A stretch of DNA of 64,000 nucleotides from Homalodisca vitripennis (GCF_021130785.1 NC_060212.1:148329501-148393500), one strand, 5' to 3'. Shown: positions 11,401 to 25,600, counted from the stretch's first letter. Made by a program: numbers and translations. Notes: generated by a model not told the origin, from the sequence alone.

Positions 11401-14240
11401 TTAAAAGACTTATAGTCTTAAAAATATAAATTATGATTTATATTTTTCTTAAGATGCCAGAAAAACATATAAATCCTTTAATTTATTATTGGATAGGGTT
11501 AATTTGCGTGGTTCCTACGATCCAATGTCATAATCTGAACATTCCATGCAAACATTACATACCATCTTGTCTTGATAAATACAGCAAGAATAAAATATTC
11601 TATAAAATTCTCTATAAGAACTTCTATCTAGACAGTGAAATTTATTTCTTACTTAAAGATGAAAAGATGAAATCTTTATGCCGTTTTATAAACGCATCCA
11701 TGCAATACATTGATTTATCTAGAATATACAACACAAATGATTAAACACACACAGTCAAAGATGAGCCGCGTTGTGTCAGATTCAGACATAGTTACAAGTT
11801 GTGCCGTTAATCAAGCAGACTTAGCTCTCTGCTCTGCAGGAAACAACAGTCTGCTTAATTTATACGGGAGTACTTCCTTCCCCACGCTATATATATGTGC
11901 TTGCCAGCTTCAATCTTCCCCTTACGCTGTAACTGTGTTCATGAAATTGGTGTCAAAGTTTAAGTTAAAGTGGGAAGGGTTGAACGAGAATGTTCATCTC
12001 AATTTCACCCTACGCTTAGTGCATTTCAAGCTACGCTCTGAAATCTGGATGTGACATTGTCACAGACCTAACTCCTGGAATCTGCAGTCGACATCCTTCT
12101 AAAGAGTTCCAGCAGGACGGATAATGTAGTTTACCTTGTAAATAATACTTAATACTTGATATCAGGTACTTATCCATATTTAATTTGAATTCTTTAATCA
12201 TAAAAATACAAAGTAATATAGATAAGATTCTTCTTAACCTTTTGCCTTAGGGTTGTTTGATATTTATGAAGAGGGCAGACTGCAACCCTAGAAATGTTTA
12301 GTTATATTTTTCTAACTTAACGATGGCAAATATCTGATATCCTATAATGCTTTGAAGTATTCACTCATAAAGAAAAAATATTTAAACAAAGTGCACAATG
12401 TAAATTATAGTATTGGCTCATTGGCTTATCGGAATTTTTATAGTATCAAATAATTAATAAAACTATAACTTAACAAACATTTGTTCTGTTAATCATTTGT
12501 TAAATGTTTATTTTATTAATTGTTAGTATTTTAATGGTTGTGTAGCTTCAATATACATACATTATTGTTTCGTGGAAAAACACCACTGGGATAGCCGAGA
12601 CCAATACTTTTATATGCAATATACTATGTATCTACTTCTACATATTTTCGAGGCTTATATTTATTGTTGTAATGCCTTTTTCACTACACACCTAATGTTT
12701 TTTTTAGCATGAACACATGATAAAATCTTTTAAACAGCTACAATAATAAAATAATTATCTATGACATGTTTTTTGAAAACGATTATGTGAAGAATATTTT
12801 AAATATTCTTAGGTTCCCTGGGATGAATATAGGCTTATTTTTACTTCTAAAATCTTCCTGGGCTACGCCCTACAGATCTCTTAAACAGCAAAAAGTTCTA
12901 TTTTGGACTGTAAAATGTTGTATTATGGAATTTAAAGATCCTTTGAAAATTAATATTTCTGTGTAAACATTGCATTATGATAGTAAAACCAAATGTTTAA
13001 TTTATTAAACTATTTTTTATTTACTTAAATTTATATAAATTGTAAGCGTACCAAATGTAACAACATTTCTTATTTCAAAATCGTGGTATCATCGTGCCAT
13101 TTTATATATTCTTGATTTTACCTAATGTGTATATGTAAGGCACTAAATTTGGTTTCCTTAGACATTGTAGGACTGTATATCTTACAGCAGGTTAAGGGAC
13201 TGGGCATTAAAATGATTCAACAAACAATTGAATATACTTTTAGGAAATAAGCGAGCGCAGTGACCCTGACAATGTATCAGTTAGATACTAAACTCTGGGT
13301 ACACCTTTAACTGACAAGTGCATTTAATATATGTCGAAAATCTTTTATACTAATGCCATTGGGGAAATAACGTGGATCTGCGATTGTAATAGTAGTTTAC
13401 CTGAAAACCTCATGATAACACTTGATAAAGATTTATCACCAAGAGAACAAGAAGTCATTGTAAGTCCTGATGCCTTTTTGAATAATAGTATGTAGAGTCT
13501 GAAATCTCAATGAACTACCATTACAAATAAATTAACATTAGCAAGTCCTTATATTCCTAATTTTTGCCATTGTGTTTGATGATCTCAAAATTCTCCTATG
13601 TCCTTAAGTTATAAAAAAATAAAAGTTCATAACAAACCGGATGGTGCAACATTTTCCGCAGAATATGAACAGTATCTCAGAACTTCATGCTTGGAAAAGG
13701 CTATTAAATGCCCCTGGTCTCCAGAATACATCTCAGTGGCTTTAACATTGTGTTTAAAATAATTTATGGGCGTTGAGATTTACTGTTATGGCAATGAATT
13801 TGGAAAGATTGACCCAGTAATCTAGATTAGTGAGTCTAAACATAAATTATAAGGAAATATCTTTATGGAAACTGGATACCGCTCCTTAACCGTGACGAAA
13901 CATTAAGAGAGCAGTACAGCCAGCTTTGCTGAGTAATTAGTTGACATTTTTAGAAGGAAGATCACTCCACCGAATCCGTAATCCAAGATACTGATTCTGA
14001 AGCTAAATGTAAAAGTTCAGGAAATATAAAAAGAAATGTAAAAGTGTAAAACTCTGGAACTGCAAATAATGTATCAAGATGATTGTAAAAAAAGGTATCT
14101 TCAAGAACCAGCAGACGAAGCGATCAGCTGTAGATACCACCAGGGAGATAGTTCGGTGGCACTACCAACCACTGGCCAACAACATAGAAGCCGAAATAAT
14201 CATGTGTGGCACCATATCTCGCAGATTCATCACCAAATAC
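11400..14240. other. Copy 1 non-coding sequence with short open frames
   Basis: Patchy matches to copy 2 include 12800-12880 with 35815-35890, 13640-13800 with 36280-36430, and 14050-14190 with 36670-36800. Two open frames (103 codons from 11433, 114 codons from 11710) show no recognisable domain. The second covers a diverged version of block B, which is stop-interrupted elsewhere. Confidence 0.45.
11760..11905 (+). repeat. Block B, diverged fourth copy
   Basis: It shares a run near GACATAGTTACAAGTTGTGC, then GTTAATCAAGCAGAC, with the block B copies at 18240, 41105 and 62955 (reverse). After that the match weakens. It implies that copy 1 contains an internal duplication of this block. Confidence 0.45.
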
Positions 14241-14289
14241 CATTGTATTCTGTAAACATATATATTTTACATTACTTTTTATCACTCCC

Positions 14290-16298
14290 ATATTTATATA
14301 ATTATATAAACAGTAAAATTAAAAAAGCAACTTCTATCAGCCCCTGGATAAATGCCAGACTTTTAAACAAAATAAATAGGAAGAAAAAATTGTACAAAGT
14401 GTACAAAAAAAGACCGTATGATATTGCTTTTAGACAGTATTACAATAACTTTTGTAAAAAATTATCAAACGAAATAAATAATACAAAAAAACAATTATTA
14501 TTCCAAGAAAATTGAAGAGTGTAAAGGTGATACGTCACTTCAGTGGAAGATAATAAATCAAATTAGTGGCGCAAAAAATAAAAAAGGGTGTTGAAAAGAT
14601 TGAATTAGATAACGGGGAAAGGAAACTATTTCAGACCCTGCCGCCGTGGCGCTAGAGATAAGCAAATACTTTTCATAACATTCACTCAAACTCGGATAAT
14701 GAGATAGGCCAATTACAGTTGGCGAGTAGAGTAAATTCCTTTTTTGTGTCACCAACCACGGCGCACGAAGTAGCCTCAATAATAAAATAGCTTAAAAAAA
14801 TAAGAAATCCTCGGGTTTTGACAATATCACCGTTTTATTGATAAAACAAATAGTTCAATATGTCTCACCTGTTTTATCACACATTATAAACTTAAGTCTC
14901 GCAAACGGAATTTTTTCCTGAAAGTTTAAAACTAAGCATAGTCGTCGTCCCCATTTTTTAAAAATAATTCAAGCAAAAAAATTGATAACCTCCGCCCAAT
15001 TAGTCTTTTGTCAGTTTTTTCAAAAATATTTGAGAAAGATTATGAAAGTGCGATTAGTTCAGTAATCTTTAATAGTATAAATTTTTTTAGCACTAAGCAA
15101 TATGGTTTCACAAAGGGAAAGTCTACTGAAGACGCTCTTATCAATGTAACAAATTTTATTTACAATAGTTTTAACGAAGGTGAAAAGATTACGGGATTAT
15201 TCATAGATTTTAAAAAAGCGTTTGATTTTAGTAAATCACAAAATACTTTTATGCAAATTAGAATCAATAGGAGTAAGGGGAAGTGCTCTAAAATGGTTTG
15301 AAACATTTCTAACTGGAAGGAAGCAGCGTGTAAAAATACAAAACTCTTTAAGTAGCCCTACTGTTGTCAGAGCTGGAGTGCCCCAAGGTTCCGTGTTGTC
15401 TGCTACTCTTTTTTTAATATTTATAAACGATTTACTAGAATCAAATTTCTGTGGAATTCCAAGCGCTTTTGCCGATGACATAGCTATATTTTTATTCTAA
15501 AAAAAATATTCAGGATATATTCGTTAACATCTCAAATGATTTGCAACTTTTGAGGCTTTGGTGTTATAATAATAAAATGGAATTAAATATTTAAAAAAGA
15601 CAAAATATGTAAATTTTCATTTTAATGGATTCAGTTTCTTGTCAAATTTAAAGTACCACAAATTAGACTGCGTTGACATTGAATTGTGACTGCTTGGTCA
15701 TAAATAAAGAATTTAGTTTCAAATATCTTGGAGTTATTTTAGATGAAAGACTTACATGGGAAAAACATGTACATTCGATACTTACACAACTGAAACCAGC
15801 TTTGAGAAAATTCTATTTTTTGAAAACTTTTGTAATGAAGTTTTATTGAGAACTCTTTATTTTGCGTTAATACATTCAAAATTACAGTACGGGATTCAAT
15901 GCTGGGGAGGAACTTTTAAGTATAAAATTGAAAAAATACGTGTTCTTCAAAACTATTTTATAAGAATAATTCTTAGAAAACAAAAGAGAGAAAGTTCTTT
16001 TCCATTATACCATCAATTAAAAATTTTACCAGTACAGCACCTGTTTGTTTACAAGGTTCTACGCTTGTTTTACATTAAAAGTGGTGACACAGGAACAAAC
16101 CAACTTTTTTACAGTACAAGAAGTTGCAGTAATAATGTTTTTTTAGAGTGCCTAGAGTTAGAAAAATCACTATTCAGACAATCTTTTATTTATGTAGGCC
16201 CAAAATATTTCAATAAACTACCAATTAATATAAAAGTATGTTCAAATATTAGAGCTTTTTTCTCGGGAGGTGAAATACTGGCTGTTTGGTTACGATGA
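14290..16298 (+). pseudogene. LINE reverse transcriptase, broken
   Basis: Pieces in several frames follow the order of a CR1/Jockey-group ORF2. A linker before the RT holds SPWINARLLNKI and KLYKVYKK (about 14336-14420). The RT begins around 14995 with NLRPISLLSVFSKIFE. Then come QYGFTKGKSTEDAL (15100), motif A FIDFKKAFD (15200), KLESIGVRG and FLTGRKQRV (15250-15340), motif B VPQGSVL and LFLIFINDL (15380-15435), and motif C FADD at 15468-15479. The C-terminal part has FKYLGVILDERLTW (15720), LQYGIQCWGG (15880) and LKILPVQHLFVYKVLRLF (16020-16070). Frameshifts occur near 15230 and 15500 and stops lie throughout 14620-14990. Catalytic aspartates remain readable, but no continuous protein exists. 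Confidence 0.85.
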
Positions 16299-16701
16299 AT
16301 TAAGTTTTCTAAACAATGTGATTATGTAAGATAAATATAGGCTAACGTTTTTGTTAAAAAGGAAAAAATGGAAGATTCGGCAGTTATATGATTACTTTAA
16401 ATTTTGTTTTTTGTTTTCTAATATTAATAATGTTTTAGTTGTAGAATGTATAGAATAAGTAATTTTAAGTTCTCAATTATGTATGCAATTCTTACACAGT
16501 TGGTGTAGCATAGTGTATATAGTGTATAGTGAGCACAGACGGCACAGAGCGTGGTGCTGCTCTTATCAAAGGACAGTTACTTTGCTGGACTGAACAATAT
16601 TTCATGATTTTGTTTGTGTAGCGCTGCCACGCTACTTGAAACCTGTGGCAGTGTAATTCCTGTCTACAACTCTGTAAAATACCTGTATTTATTCTGGAAT
16701 A

Positions 16702-16727
16702 AATCATTATTATCATTATTATCATTT
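16702..16727 (+). repeat. LINE 3' tail
   Basis: A short run of ATCATT/ATTATC units follows an AATAAA-like sequence and ends the LINE. Simple-repeat tails of this kind are usual for CR1/Jockey-group elements. Confidence 0.6.
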
Positions 16728-17196
16728 ACAGGATTTGATTAAGTACTTTAAATTTAGTTACTATTTTCTTTATTACTGAAAAATCTTTGCCAAATATCTT
16801 TATTTTACTATTAAGTATCCCAGGAATAAGGAAATATACAAATTTTATACTGGTTAACTATAACATACCTGTGAGGGTAAGCTGTAAATTAGTGCGTACC
16901 ATATATTTAACAATTATTTCAAACCCATCCGTAGTAAAAATATGAAGTACGTCGAATAATTTCTATTCTAAAAAGCGTCGTGAAACTTAATTATGCTTTA
17001 ACTATTAGTATCCGAAATTTTATCCATTCTTTGTCCACGGCTTTTTCATAAGGATTAATGCAATTGACATGGTGTCAAAGCAACAACATTATTAATATAC
17101 TGTATTTCATGTTAAGTAATGCGTAGTACTTAGATATGCGTGTTTGAGTGATAGTAATAGGGGCTAGAACACCTTGATACAGAGCAACTTTGGTAA

Positions 17197-17390
17197 ATCA
17201 AATCGTTTACGAGCGATTGCCAAGGCTACCGCTGCTGTAGATGGCAGGCTTGTTATTCAAATCCGAAAATACACGTCTCTCTCCCGGGATTGTCAAAGAT
17301 AAACACGTTAACACGATTGGATTGTCAATAAATCAGTCGGGGCAGAACACTGACATTCTCCTAGCGCATCTCATTAAATTGGGTTATTTG
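17197..17390 (+). promoter_or_regulatory. Conserved non-coding block A (copy 1)
   Basis: It aligns with 37414-37600 and with the reverse complement of 63545-63690, and it is clearly better kept than its flanks. The motif CTTGTTATTCAAAT is identical in all three (here 17249-17262). It resembles a Sox site (TTGTT) beside a POU octamer variant (ATTCAAAT). A GGGATTGTCAA stretch and a TCAATAAATC stretch also recur. Length differences that are not multiples of three in the third copy argue against coding. A duplicated enhancer is an inference. Confidence 0.4.
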
Positions 17391-18234
17391 ATTGCATGTA
17401 TTTAATTTTAAATCTAATTCCTTACTTGTGTCATTTTATATGGATTCAATTCCTTATGCACGATAGAAATACAACCGTACACTAACTGGTTTATTAAAGT
17501 ATGTTTTTATTGTTTGATATCGTACTTCAAACATAAATTGAAATTACTCTTTAATAATCAGACACGACCAAATTGGTCATGTATTTATAGTAATACCTGT
17601 ACATGGCCCATTGTTATTGATTTCTCATGTCTCATTATATAAATCAATGAAGTTGCTTTTTGATTTTTAATAATAACTTTTGATAGTTCTATAATAAAGA
17701 TATAAACACAAAGAAAATGGAGAGGTCGTAAATACCAGAAAATATATGTATTATTTCTTTTATGAAAAGGACCGGGATGGCACAGAAACGTTGTAATACA
17801 CAAAAAATACTTTGAATTTGTATCCATAAGTTTTTTGTGACAAATAATATATTATTTGTATTATAAAGTAAAATAATATATTCCTGTGTTTTTTTAAGTA
17901 CGCAGTACACATCTGTATTAGCAAGCATGTGTATTTTTAAGGTTAAAGGAAAACTTGATTTGTTCAAAATTTTGTGGTTAAAAAGTAAAACGGCAATCCG
18001 TACATCTGTTGGCTACTTCATTTTATTTTTTATTAGGATTATGTTTTATATAGTAATTTTCAAGACTGAAAGACAACTTAAAACCAAACTAAATTTATCG
18101 TTTGTATGTAACCCCGTTTGAAACAATTATTACGTTTTATTAGTAAAACTTTAATTTTTATTTCAACAATGTCAAGCTTAAGTATATGGTATATATGGCT
18201 TAAAAGATAAATTACGTAACAATACAAACAAAGG

Positions 18235-18420
18235 TAAGCCAAGTTTGTACAAGACTCAGTTACAAGTACTGCCGTTAATCAAGCATTCTCAGCATTCTAC
18301 TCAGTTTTGCGGGTGACAACACGACGCTCATTTAATTTGTACAAGCCATACATTATGTACTTCCCACTCTATTCATACATCAATTAGTTTAGATGTACTT
18401 ATTATTTTATTAATTATGAT
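18235..18420 (+). promoter_or_regulatory. Conserved non-coding block B (copy 1)
   Basis: It matches 41105-41290 and the reverse of 62815-62955. Shared parts include TTTGTACAAGACTCAG, TTCTACTCAGTT, TGCGGGTGAC and CATTTAATTTG. It stays alignable where the surroundings do not. No reading frame is shared by all copies. Function is unknown. Confidence 0.35.
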
Positions 18421-19049
18421 ATCGTGTACGATTGAATTCCACCATTTTTAGGGTTTAATAATCGAAAAATAACATAAACCAATAGATTAGTAATTTCATG
18501 ACCCATTAAAATCACGCAATACAATGACTGAATTGAGAAAGAGTGAAATCTAATGCAGTATCTTCTACGTAGATAATTGATATATTTCAATTATACTTTA
18601 ATTCAAAATCCACATATTTTCCATGCAAACACCACAAAATTTCAAACAAAATTATATTAAGGCTGCATTCATAAGGTGAAAACTAAACTTATTAGTCATT
18701 AAGTATTTAAAGTTACATCGCAGATGTTTAAGGGTAATCTGCGTTTTCTTAGTATTATGTTGCCTTATCATTGTAATAGGCTAACAGTTATTTTTACATC
18801 GGTTATACATTGTAAATGTAACGAATTATTCTATTTATTTTATTTTGTTAATAACAAGTTATGCAACAAAATTTTGGTAATGTTTAAGAACCCCAATAAT
18901 ACTTTTTTCCAAATTAGACATTGGTATTTAACTAAAAGATGTAAGGTTGTTTTAAATAGGTTGACTATATATTTATTGACCATACATCTATTTGTAATAA
19001 TTTAATAATGGAATGTTTTATTTTTCGTTAATTGTATGCCAGATGGTTC

Positions 19050-22000
19050 TTAAACATACATATAGACATATCTTTATTTCACTAGTAAAGTACAAACGTT
19101 CCGCAAATCTCAAATGTCAATGAACTTGTAAATAAGATTTATAGTAATATAGCATATAATAAGTCAGCAATTAAATACAAATAACCTTCTGAACTTATGT
19201 AGAGAGGAATTCCTGTATTTTATAAAACTTTCTCTTAAGTAAAAAGTTTCTTCATAGGTTACCAAAACCCTTTTGTTTCAATCTTTCAATGCACTTTATT
19301 ATATCAGTTCGAAGTTTGTTAAAGAAAAAGGGACCCGTGAATTCAAGGTTTCTTTCAGAGAGTGTTAGGCGATGACTAGGAGTGCACAGGTCACTCCCGG
19401 CCCTAGTCGGATCCTGTGACTTTCTCCAACAGATGGTCTACATTTAGGATGGGTTGTCGCCTGCAACATTGATTTGTGGATGAATATAGAAGGCAAGGTG
19501 AGAATACTTAGTTATCGGTGGACGCCTCTGCATGATTTTAGTAGGGGTAAACCATTAAATATGCGCACAGCTCTTTTCTGGATAAAAAAACTTTGGATAC
19601 ATGAGGAGAACAACCCCAGAACTAAATTCCATAAATCATGAAGAGATAAGTCATAATAAGAAAAACAGAAATAATAGACCTTGAGTAACACAATAATATC
19701 TATAATAGATTACAATTTTCTAATTGAGTAAAATATGCTACTCAACCCAATAGATGAGATACATGGAAGGACCAAGATAGCTCACTATCCACATGGAGGT
19801 AATTATTAGATTCATTGTTATGGTAATAAAGGGTACTAACAAAATTGTTTAGGTTCACTTTTTTAGATATTTAGGTGACAAATACCCGTGTGTTAACATA
19901 TATCGTAAATATTTCCCTTTTTGAATTATAATGCCTTATATTGAGCAAAGAAAGGCAAAACGGTATAAAAATGCCCGTCTTAAAAAGTGTATAAACAATA
20001 CATTTTATTTTTATTTAACCGGACCATTGATGTTATAAAATTTTCAATATGAAATGAGCACTTACAATGAAATATTACGAAAACTAACGGCAAGGCACTT
20101 TCTCAGTAATGCTATCACAAAAATCCTTGCTAATTGATCTAGATATCCAACACACTAACATCATAATATATTGTGTTGTCAATATCACATGGCTTTCTTT
20201 TCTTGATAACATATTGATATGAATATTCCACTCACTAAGTGCCATGGACTTGATTTATGCAGCTGCTTTACATTCACTAACCCCTTGCTAATCTCTGTTA
20301 ACCAGCTGCACATTATGGGCTACACTGTACACATAACTGTGTGTCTGAATTAATGGGCATAGTACGTGTCTAAACTATATATCATAGCTCATGGAATGTT
20401 TATATATTCTAGGAAATAGTATCTATTAAAAGTGTTACAATGAACATAGATTCATTTTCCTTATTGACCCTTTTTCACAACTATTTTGTTCTATAAATGC
20501 TTTTGTTATATTTATTGCGTGAAACTAATTATATTTAGTATGTATGATTTTTATAATACACAACATAGTAAGCCTTTCATGGTGTTACATAATTTCTTTT
20601 AAACACTATTCACCATAGTAGGTTCAAATTTACTACTACTCTAGGACTATTTTAGAGTATATGTATACTGTTTACTCTTAATGTATACGGTACTCTAATT
20701 GGAAAATGCAATAGATATTCTTCCTAGATTTATAAGAGATATGGCTCGTGTTCTTGAAAATTGAAACTGCTATTGGAGGAAACAGAAGAATTATTTTACA
20801 ATACAATAGAGATAATATTTACATTTTTTAATGTTGGATAACTTTTGTTTCGATTTTATCAGAAAATGATTAGATCAATTTATTTTGGATAAACGATAAT
20901 ATTAAATAATAATCTTGACACTACATTGAGGAAATGATAAACGAAAATACCGATTCCTACCTCGTACTTATTGCCTGCTTGTCAACCAAATTTATTCTAA
21001 ATTCAATAAAAACTAAATGAAATATTGTATGTAAAACTTATAGAGAGCATAGTAGACAATTAGGAAAAATAGAGTTTACCGTACATATCCAAATACCTCT
21101 TTACATGATTTTAGCTCCTGACGACTGCGAGAGAGTCCTGACACTGTCATTCACTAGACTCATACGAACACTATGTTGCTGAGATCCATAAAGTAAAGGC
21201 TCGTCACGTTTGATAGAGTATTTACCTTAATCCTGAGCTACTACCTCATTGAATCCTAACCTCTAATTAGCAGTAAACCCATTCGGAATATTAAAGTGAT
21301 CATTAAGTGTGATCTAAATGTCAAACCTCATACAAGTGATGTCTTCAATAGAGCTAACCAAACATTTGGTTTCCGTTTGGGACTGCTCGTGATTCTTTCA
21401 GTTTCACCAGTCTAGGCCTCATCATTACGGAAAAATTCACTATAAAAACAGCTGGTATACCATGCAACAGGCTGGTCTGCCACCTCCAAGCCCATTTACA
21501 AAGACTGCAATTCAAATATGGGAGATTCTTTAGACTTGTAGGCATTCTTAGAAAAAAGACATTATAAATTATTGTATACGTGTTGTCATGAAATGGTAAT
21601 GAAAATTATAACAGATCATATTAAATAAACAAGAAAACAATGAAGGGAGAGAAGACAATGGGAAATTGCAGGCTACACCCGTGTATTGCACATGGCGAGA
21701 ATTGACAGTCCTGTACCTGTCATTGTCTCACCAACAATATACAGACCACCCAGTGAGTGTTAATCCAGCCCGGTTGATAACATTGAATTTTCACAGATTG
21801 GAATTTGTTGAGATTTATGGCACCTAGTATTGCATTTAAGTAGAAAAATTCGTGTACATTTTACAATGAGAAGTTTAAACATATGTATTAAGTTTAACTG
21901 TGTTAATGCATGTAAACTATTTGTTGTGCGTGTGTGTATTGTACATTACTAACGAAAGTAAAGTATTTCAACGTAAATAAATTTATGGATTCCCTTATTA

Positions 22001-23330
22001 TACACACTAAATTATATATAGCAATGTAAAATAAATAATAAAAATTAACGCCACAAGTTATTGATATCCATTGCTAAAAATGTAAAACTTTGCTAAAGAA
22101 CCATATATTTTTTAAATTTATTACAATGATCATTACATCGTAAATATTCCATTTAGGATTAGGGATACCCTCCTTGGATATGATTAGAAACATCCCTTCA
22201 TTCAAGCTGCCATAACATGTTACAGTGCTGGCTTTCTATTCTTATGGATCTCTACACTAGGGGACCCTATTCTAAACTTTAAACATGCTGAATACCATCT
22301 AAATTTGGAAGCAAGCGAGTAAATTGGGTTTCAATATTACTTTCTTCGTGCTAATATTAAACCAATTTCAACCAAAAATTATTTATTTGAAATAATCAAA
22401 ACATTATTTCATAAATTTATTTTACTTCAAGACTACTTTTGGATTATTACAACTAAAACTATAAAATTGCGTCTAAAATATTGAAAATAAATACTAGTCA
22501 TTCAAAGAAATGTAACAAGCCTTGGTGATATATAAGGCCAAATAATTTTAAATTACATTATTTAATATCCCTGAGACCTGTACACTGGGCTTTGAAATGA
22601 TACCCAAATATACAATATTAGTATATAAAGCCTTCCAATCCCAGGCATTATCCTTAAATATGGTTTTAAATTATAAGAAAATGGTTGCTGTGTAAAGCGT
22701 TAGGATTACTAACAAAGCCTACGATTACTACTAGAAAGTTCAAGGCACAATATAGTTGGAATAAATTCAAAGTTAAATCAATAATCTTCTCTATATATAT
22801 ATATCATATATTTAATTAATACAGTTAATATATATACCTGAAAATAATAGTCAAAATAGAATTGCATAAATATACATAATACACGTTACGCAAGTTTTTT
22901 AGAAATAGAGGCATGGTTTTGGGCAATCCATACTAGTTTTCATATCTTTACGAATAAAAATAATATAATTATTGGATTTGTTATTTTTAAACTTATATCA
23001 AAACTATAATCTTTACGCCTTTTCGTACATTTCGCAAATAAAACCATAGCTATCATACTTAAATATTATACAATTTTACCTGTTTATAATATATAGTTTA
23101 AATTTATCCATTCCCAGTGTTTGTCATCTGGACAGACAAAATACAAATAATATTGTAATGTAAAACTGTTACCTTTACTTTTGTTTTACTTAGATTGTTT
23201 AAAAGTCATTTTTCCAAAAACATGTTTTGTATATGTATGATCTATGATTCTGGCCTACTATAAAACAATCATGCTATTAACTAAGTTGAATTTGCCATTT
23301 ACAACTCAGCTAAATTCCTGTTTAATATTG
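19050..23330. other. No recognised feature
   Basis: AT-rich sequence with a few less AT-rich stretches (about 19330-19620, 21110-21250, 21340-21550, 21640-21770). No gene, terminal repeats or transposon protein was recognised. A small inverted repeat CACAGG/CCTGTG lies near 19390-19420. Confidence 0.4.
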
Positions 23331-23339
23331 AACGAAAGA

Positions 23340-23715
23340 GAATGCAGGTCTAGTCCTAGAAGAAGATAAAATGATAAGTTGCAGAAATATTATGGAGGAA
23401 CACGCGACAATGCAAATAAGACTATAAACTTCCCTTTGCGGTACATGATAAAGAAAACTCTCATCAAAGTAAAGTAGTGCCACAGTCATTGTTTGTTACA
23501 AAAGGTCTCTTTACTTGTCTAAGTAATTTTTCCTTTTTTTAGTAGTTAATTTCAACCATCAATGTATAAATTAGAATATTTAAAGGGAAGAAAAAGCAAG
23601 ATGTAGCAGGGCCACTCACGAGACTTAATGAGGGCATATACAGCGGATTAAGCAATCTATACAAATATTTTTGACATTGTCATACACGGCAAGGAAGTGA
23701 GATGTAGAGGTAAAA
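23340..23715 (+). repeat. Block C, copy 1 side
   Basis: Two stretches match the minus strand of 53395-53590 and 53065-53220 in collinear order. Shared parts include CTCATCAA with GTGCCACAGTC, a GGTCTCTTTACTTG end, and AAGCAAGATGTAGCAGGGCC. No coding frame is conserved. Confidence 0.55.
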
Positions 23716-24114
23716 TGTGTGAAAAAACAGATACTGGCATATTAATAACACCTGAGTTCCAAACTTTAATTATGATGTTATACATTTGGTAATGAAATTC
23801 ATGTTCAGTACACACAGAGGAAGTTTTTACGTGCTTCTTTTTACACAATATATTTTTAAGAAGTATTCTCTATGTAATAAAGTAAAGAGATACTCGTTCA
23901 CTTCTACGTATGTTGCATTATTACGTAACAGTTACGGCAATGAAACTAATCTTAATGTTAAGCAACTGTTGCAACAACGTTTTATTGGCAAAATTATAAT
24001 TCAAAATATATATTAGAAACTTCTGAAGCCAAAAACAATAATATCTTGAAGTTTTAACAACTATTACAACACATTTGTATACTCCAATGTCAACAATGAG
24101 AGATATAATTATTT

Positions 24115-24215
24115 ACGTCGTAATCAAGCAAATAGGGTAATAAAAACCCCGAATTTAGTCAAATGGTAGCTTAAAACTGCTGCACAAATACAAATTAATC
24201 TGCACACAAGTTTAT
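24115..24215 (+). repeat. Block D, copy 1 side
   Basis: It matches the minus strand of 52605-52690. Shared parts include TTTAGTCAAATGGTAGCTTA with a one-base difference, and ACACAAG/GTGCAC-like ends. Confidence 0.5.
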
Positions 24216-25600
24216 ATTATTACTTAACAGTGTTTTATACTTTTCGTGATATGAAATTTAGTATAGTTCTGATTGAAAGTTGGAAAAAGGTTAAATAATA
24301 AGCTTATGGTTAAATAATAGGTCTTATGGATCCTGAAAAATACAAATAAAGAGTTAAAGAAATAATAACTCAATTGGTTTTAAATTATTTACTAGCAGAA
24401 TTATAACAGGTGCACAGGACTTTATAAACCAGAAGAATTGACAATAGAAGTTGAAGGAAGAGAATGGCATGGTTAAAGGGAAGAATATATAAACATGACT
24501 TTAGTTGAAGGGCAATGAGAAAAATGCTATCACGTATATTTTTAATATACTAAACTACATATCATATATACAAATCTTTACTCATATAAAAGTGGTTCAC
24601 AATACTTAGAGTTCACAAATGAAAATTATTTCAGATTTTAAAAATAATTAAGTTACAGGTGTTACTATTTAACATGCCAACATATGACTTATCATTGTAC
24701 TCAGAATGTATACATATTAGTCTATTCTGTGTTTTTCTACTTTATCCATTTTTTTTTAGTGTAATGCAACATTATGCTTTTTCATATTTTATTGTCAAGC
24801 GGACACATATACTTCCAGAAATGATTTTTCATCCACTTAGGTCAAACCTTTACATAAATATTTACAAGTAAAACCAACCTTACTAAAATCATATGACATT
24901 TTAACACGCCTTACAGTATCACATGTAGCGTAAAATATATAATGTAATGTGGTATGAACTTGAAATTTGTAATGCAACTTCAACAAAGATTGTTAGGGAA
25001 TGTTTGGTCTGGCGTAACCTTATCCTATTTAATGTATGTTCAGTAACTTAGATATCGTCTATTTTAGGCGAGAAATTGAAAACATCTTTCCAAATTATCA
25101 AATTATTTAAAGTAATATTTATATAGTATTTTTGGTTTTATTCATACCATAAGTTATTATGTTTCTAGTAAAATAGATTAAAACTCAACAATACTAGAGA
25201 TAAGCTGAAATAAAAATAAAATTGTTTAAAATGTATAATTAACTATTAAAGTAAATTTTAGAGGAATAACTTGCTTCGAGCAGTTAAGTACAACATTCAG
25301 AAAATCATCTTACATTGCTTAAAGTAAAGAGTGAATGGGTGGATAAACCGTAAAACGGCTTCCTATGAAGTAGATGTTACGTGTATCAGACAATATAAAC
25401 AAAGAATTATAATTAAATAATCCAAATTAAGTTTTAGTTACAGTTAAATTCACGAAATGTTTTTACATTAATCACATTTGGAACACACCTATGTGGGAAA
25501 ATAAATATTGGTATTGTATTAAAATATTGGCAATAATTCAAAGAAAATGAGTTATATAATGAGAAATATTAATGTAATGAAAGTAACTAAAACCCTTTTA
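24216..25600. other. No recognised feature
   Basis: AT-rich sequence. A 70-codon frame at 24659 has no recognisable content. Nothing else was seen. Confidence 0.4.

Larger units (their letters stand above)
14240..16727 (+). mobile_element. 5'-truncated CR1/Jockey-group LINE (copy 1 only)
   Basis: Homology with copy 2 breaks off after about 14200 and resumes at about 16735 (pairing with 36885), leaving about 2.5 kb extra in copy 1. The insert holds a broken reverse transcriptase, a 3' untranslated stretch (about 16300-16700) and a short repetitive tail. No endonuclease domain is present, so it is truncated at the 5' end, as is usual for LINEs copied by target-primed reverse transcription. The target duplication could not be resolved because the flanks have diverged. 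It is inactive. Confidence 0.8.
1..19050 (+). repeat. Segmental duplication, copy 1
   Basis: Base 1 onward aligns in the same orientation with 29088 onward. The pairing can be followed as 1-231 with 29088-29318, 3252-5372 with 29348-31440, 5372-5812 with 32262-32730, 6145-6450 with 32735-33045, 7155-9880 with 33060-35600, then patchily 12800-19050 with 35815-41800. The alignment is already running at base 1, so the true left edge lies outside the window. No intact host gene is visible. The insertions at 232-3251, 5813-6143 and about 14240-16727 are absent from copy 2. The right edge is approximate, placed where similarity fades after the blocks at 18990-19045 and 41740-41795. Confidence 0.85.

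Noticed and set aside
11433..11744. 103-codon open frame as a gene
   Set aside because: The content is AT-driven, no domain or splice pattern is visible, and no conserved counterpart was found in copy 2.
11710..12054. 114-codon open frame as a gene
   Set aside because: It covers a diverged form of block B, whose other copies contain stops and indels in this reading.
19050..23330. Continuation of the copy 1/copy 2 duplication past 19050
   Set aside because: No matching sequence was recognised after 41800; the match resumes only with the inverted third copy at block C.
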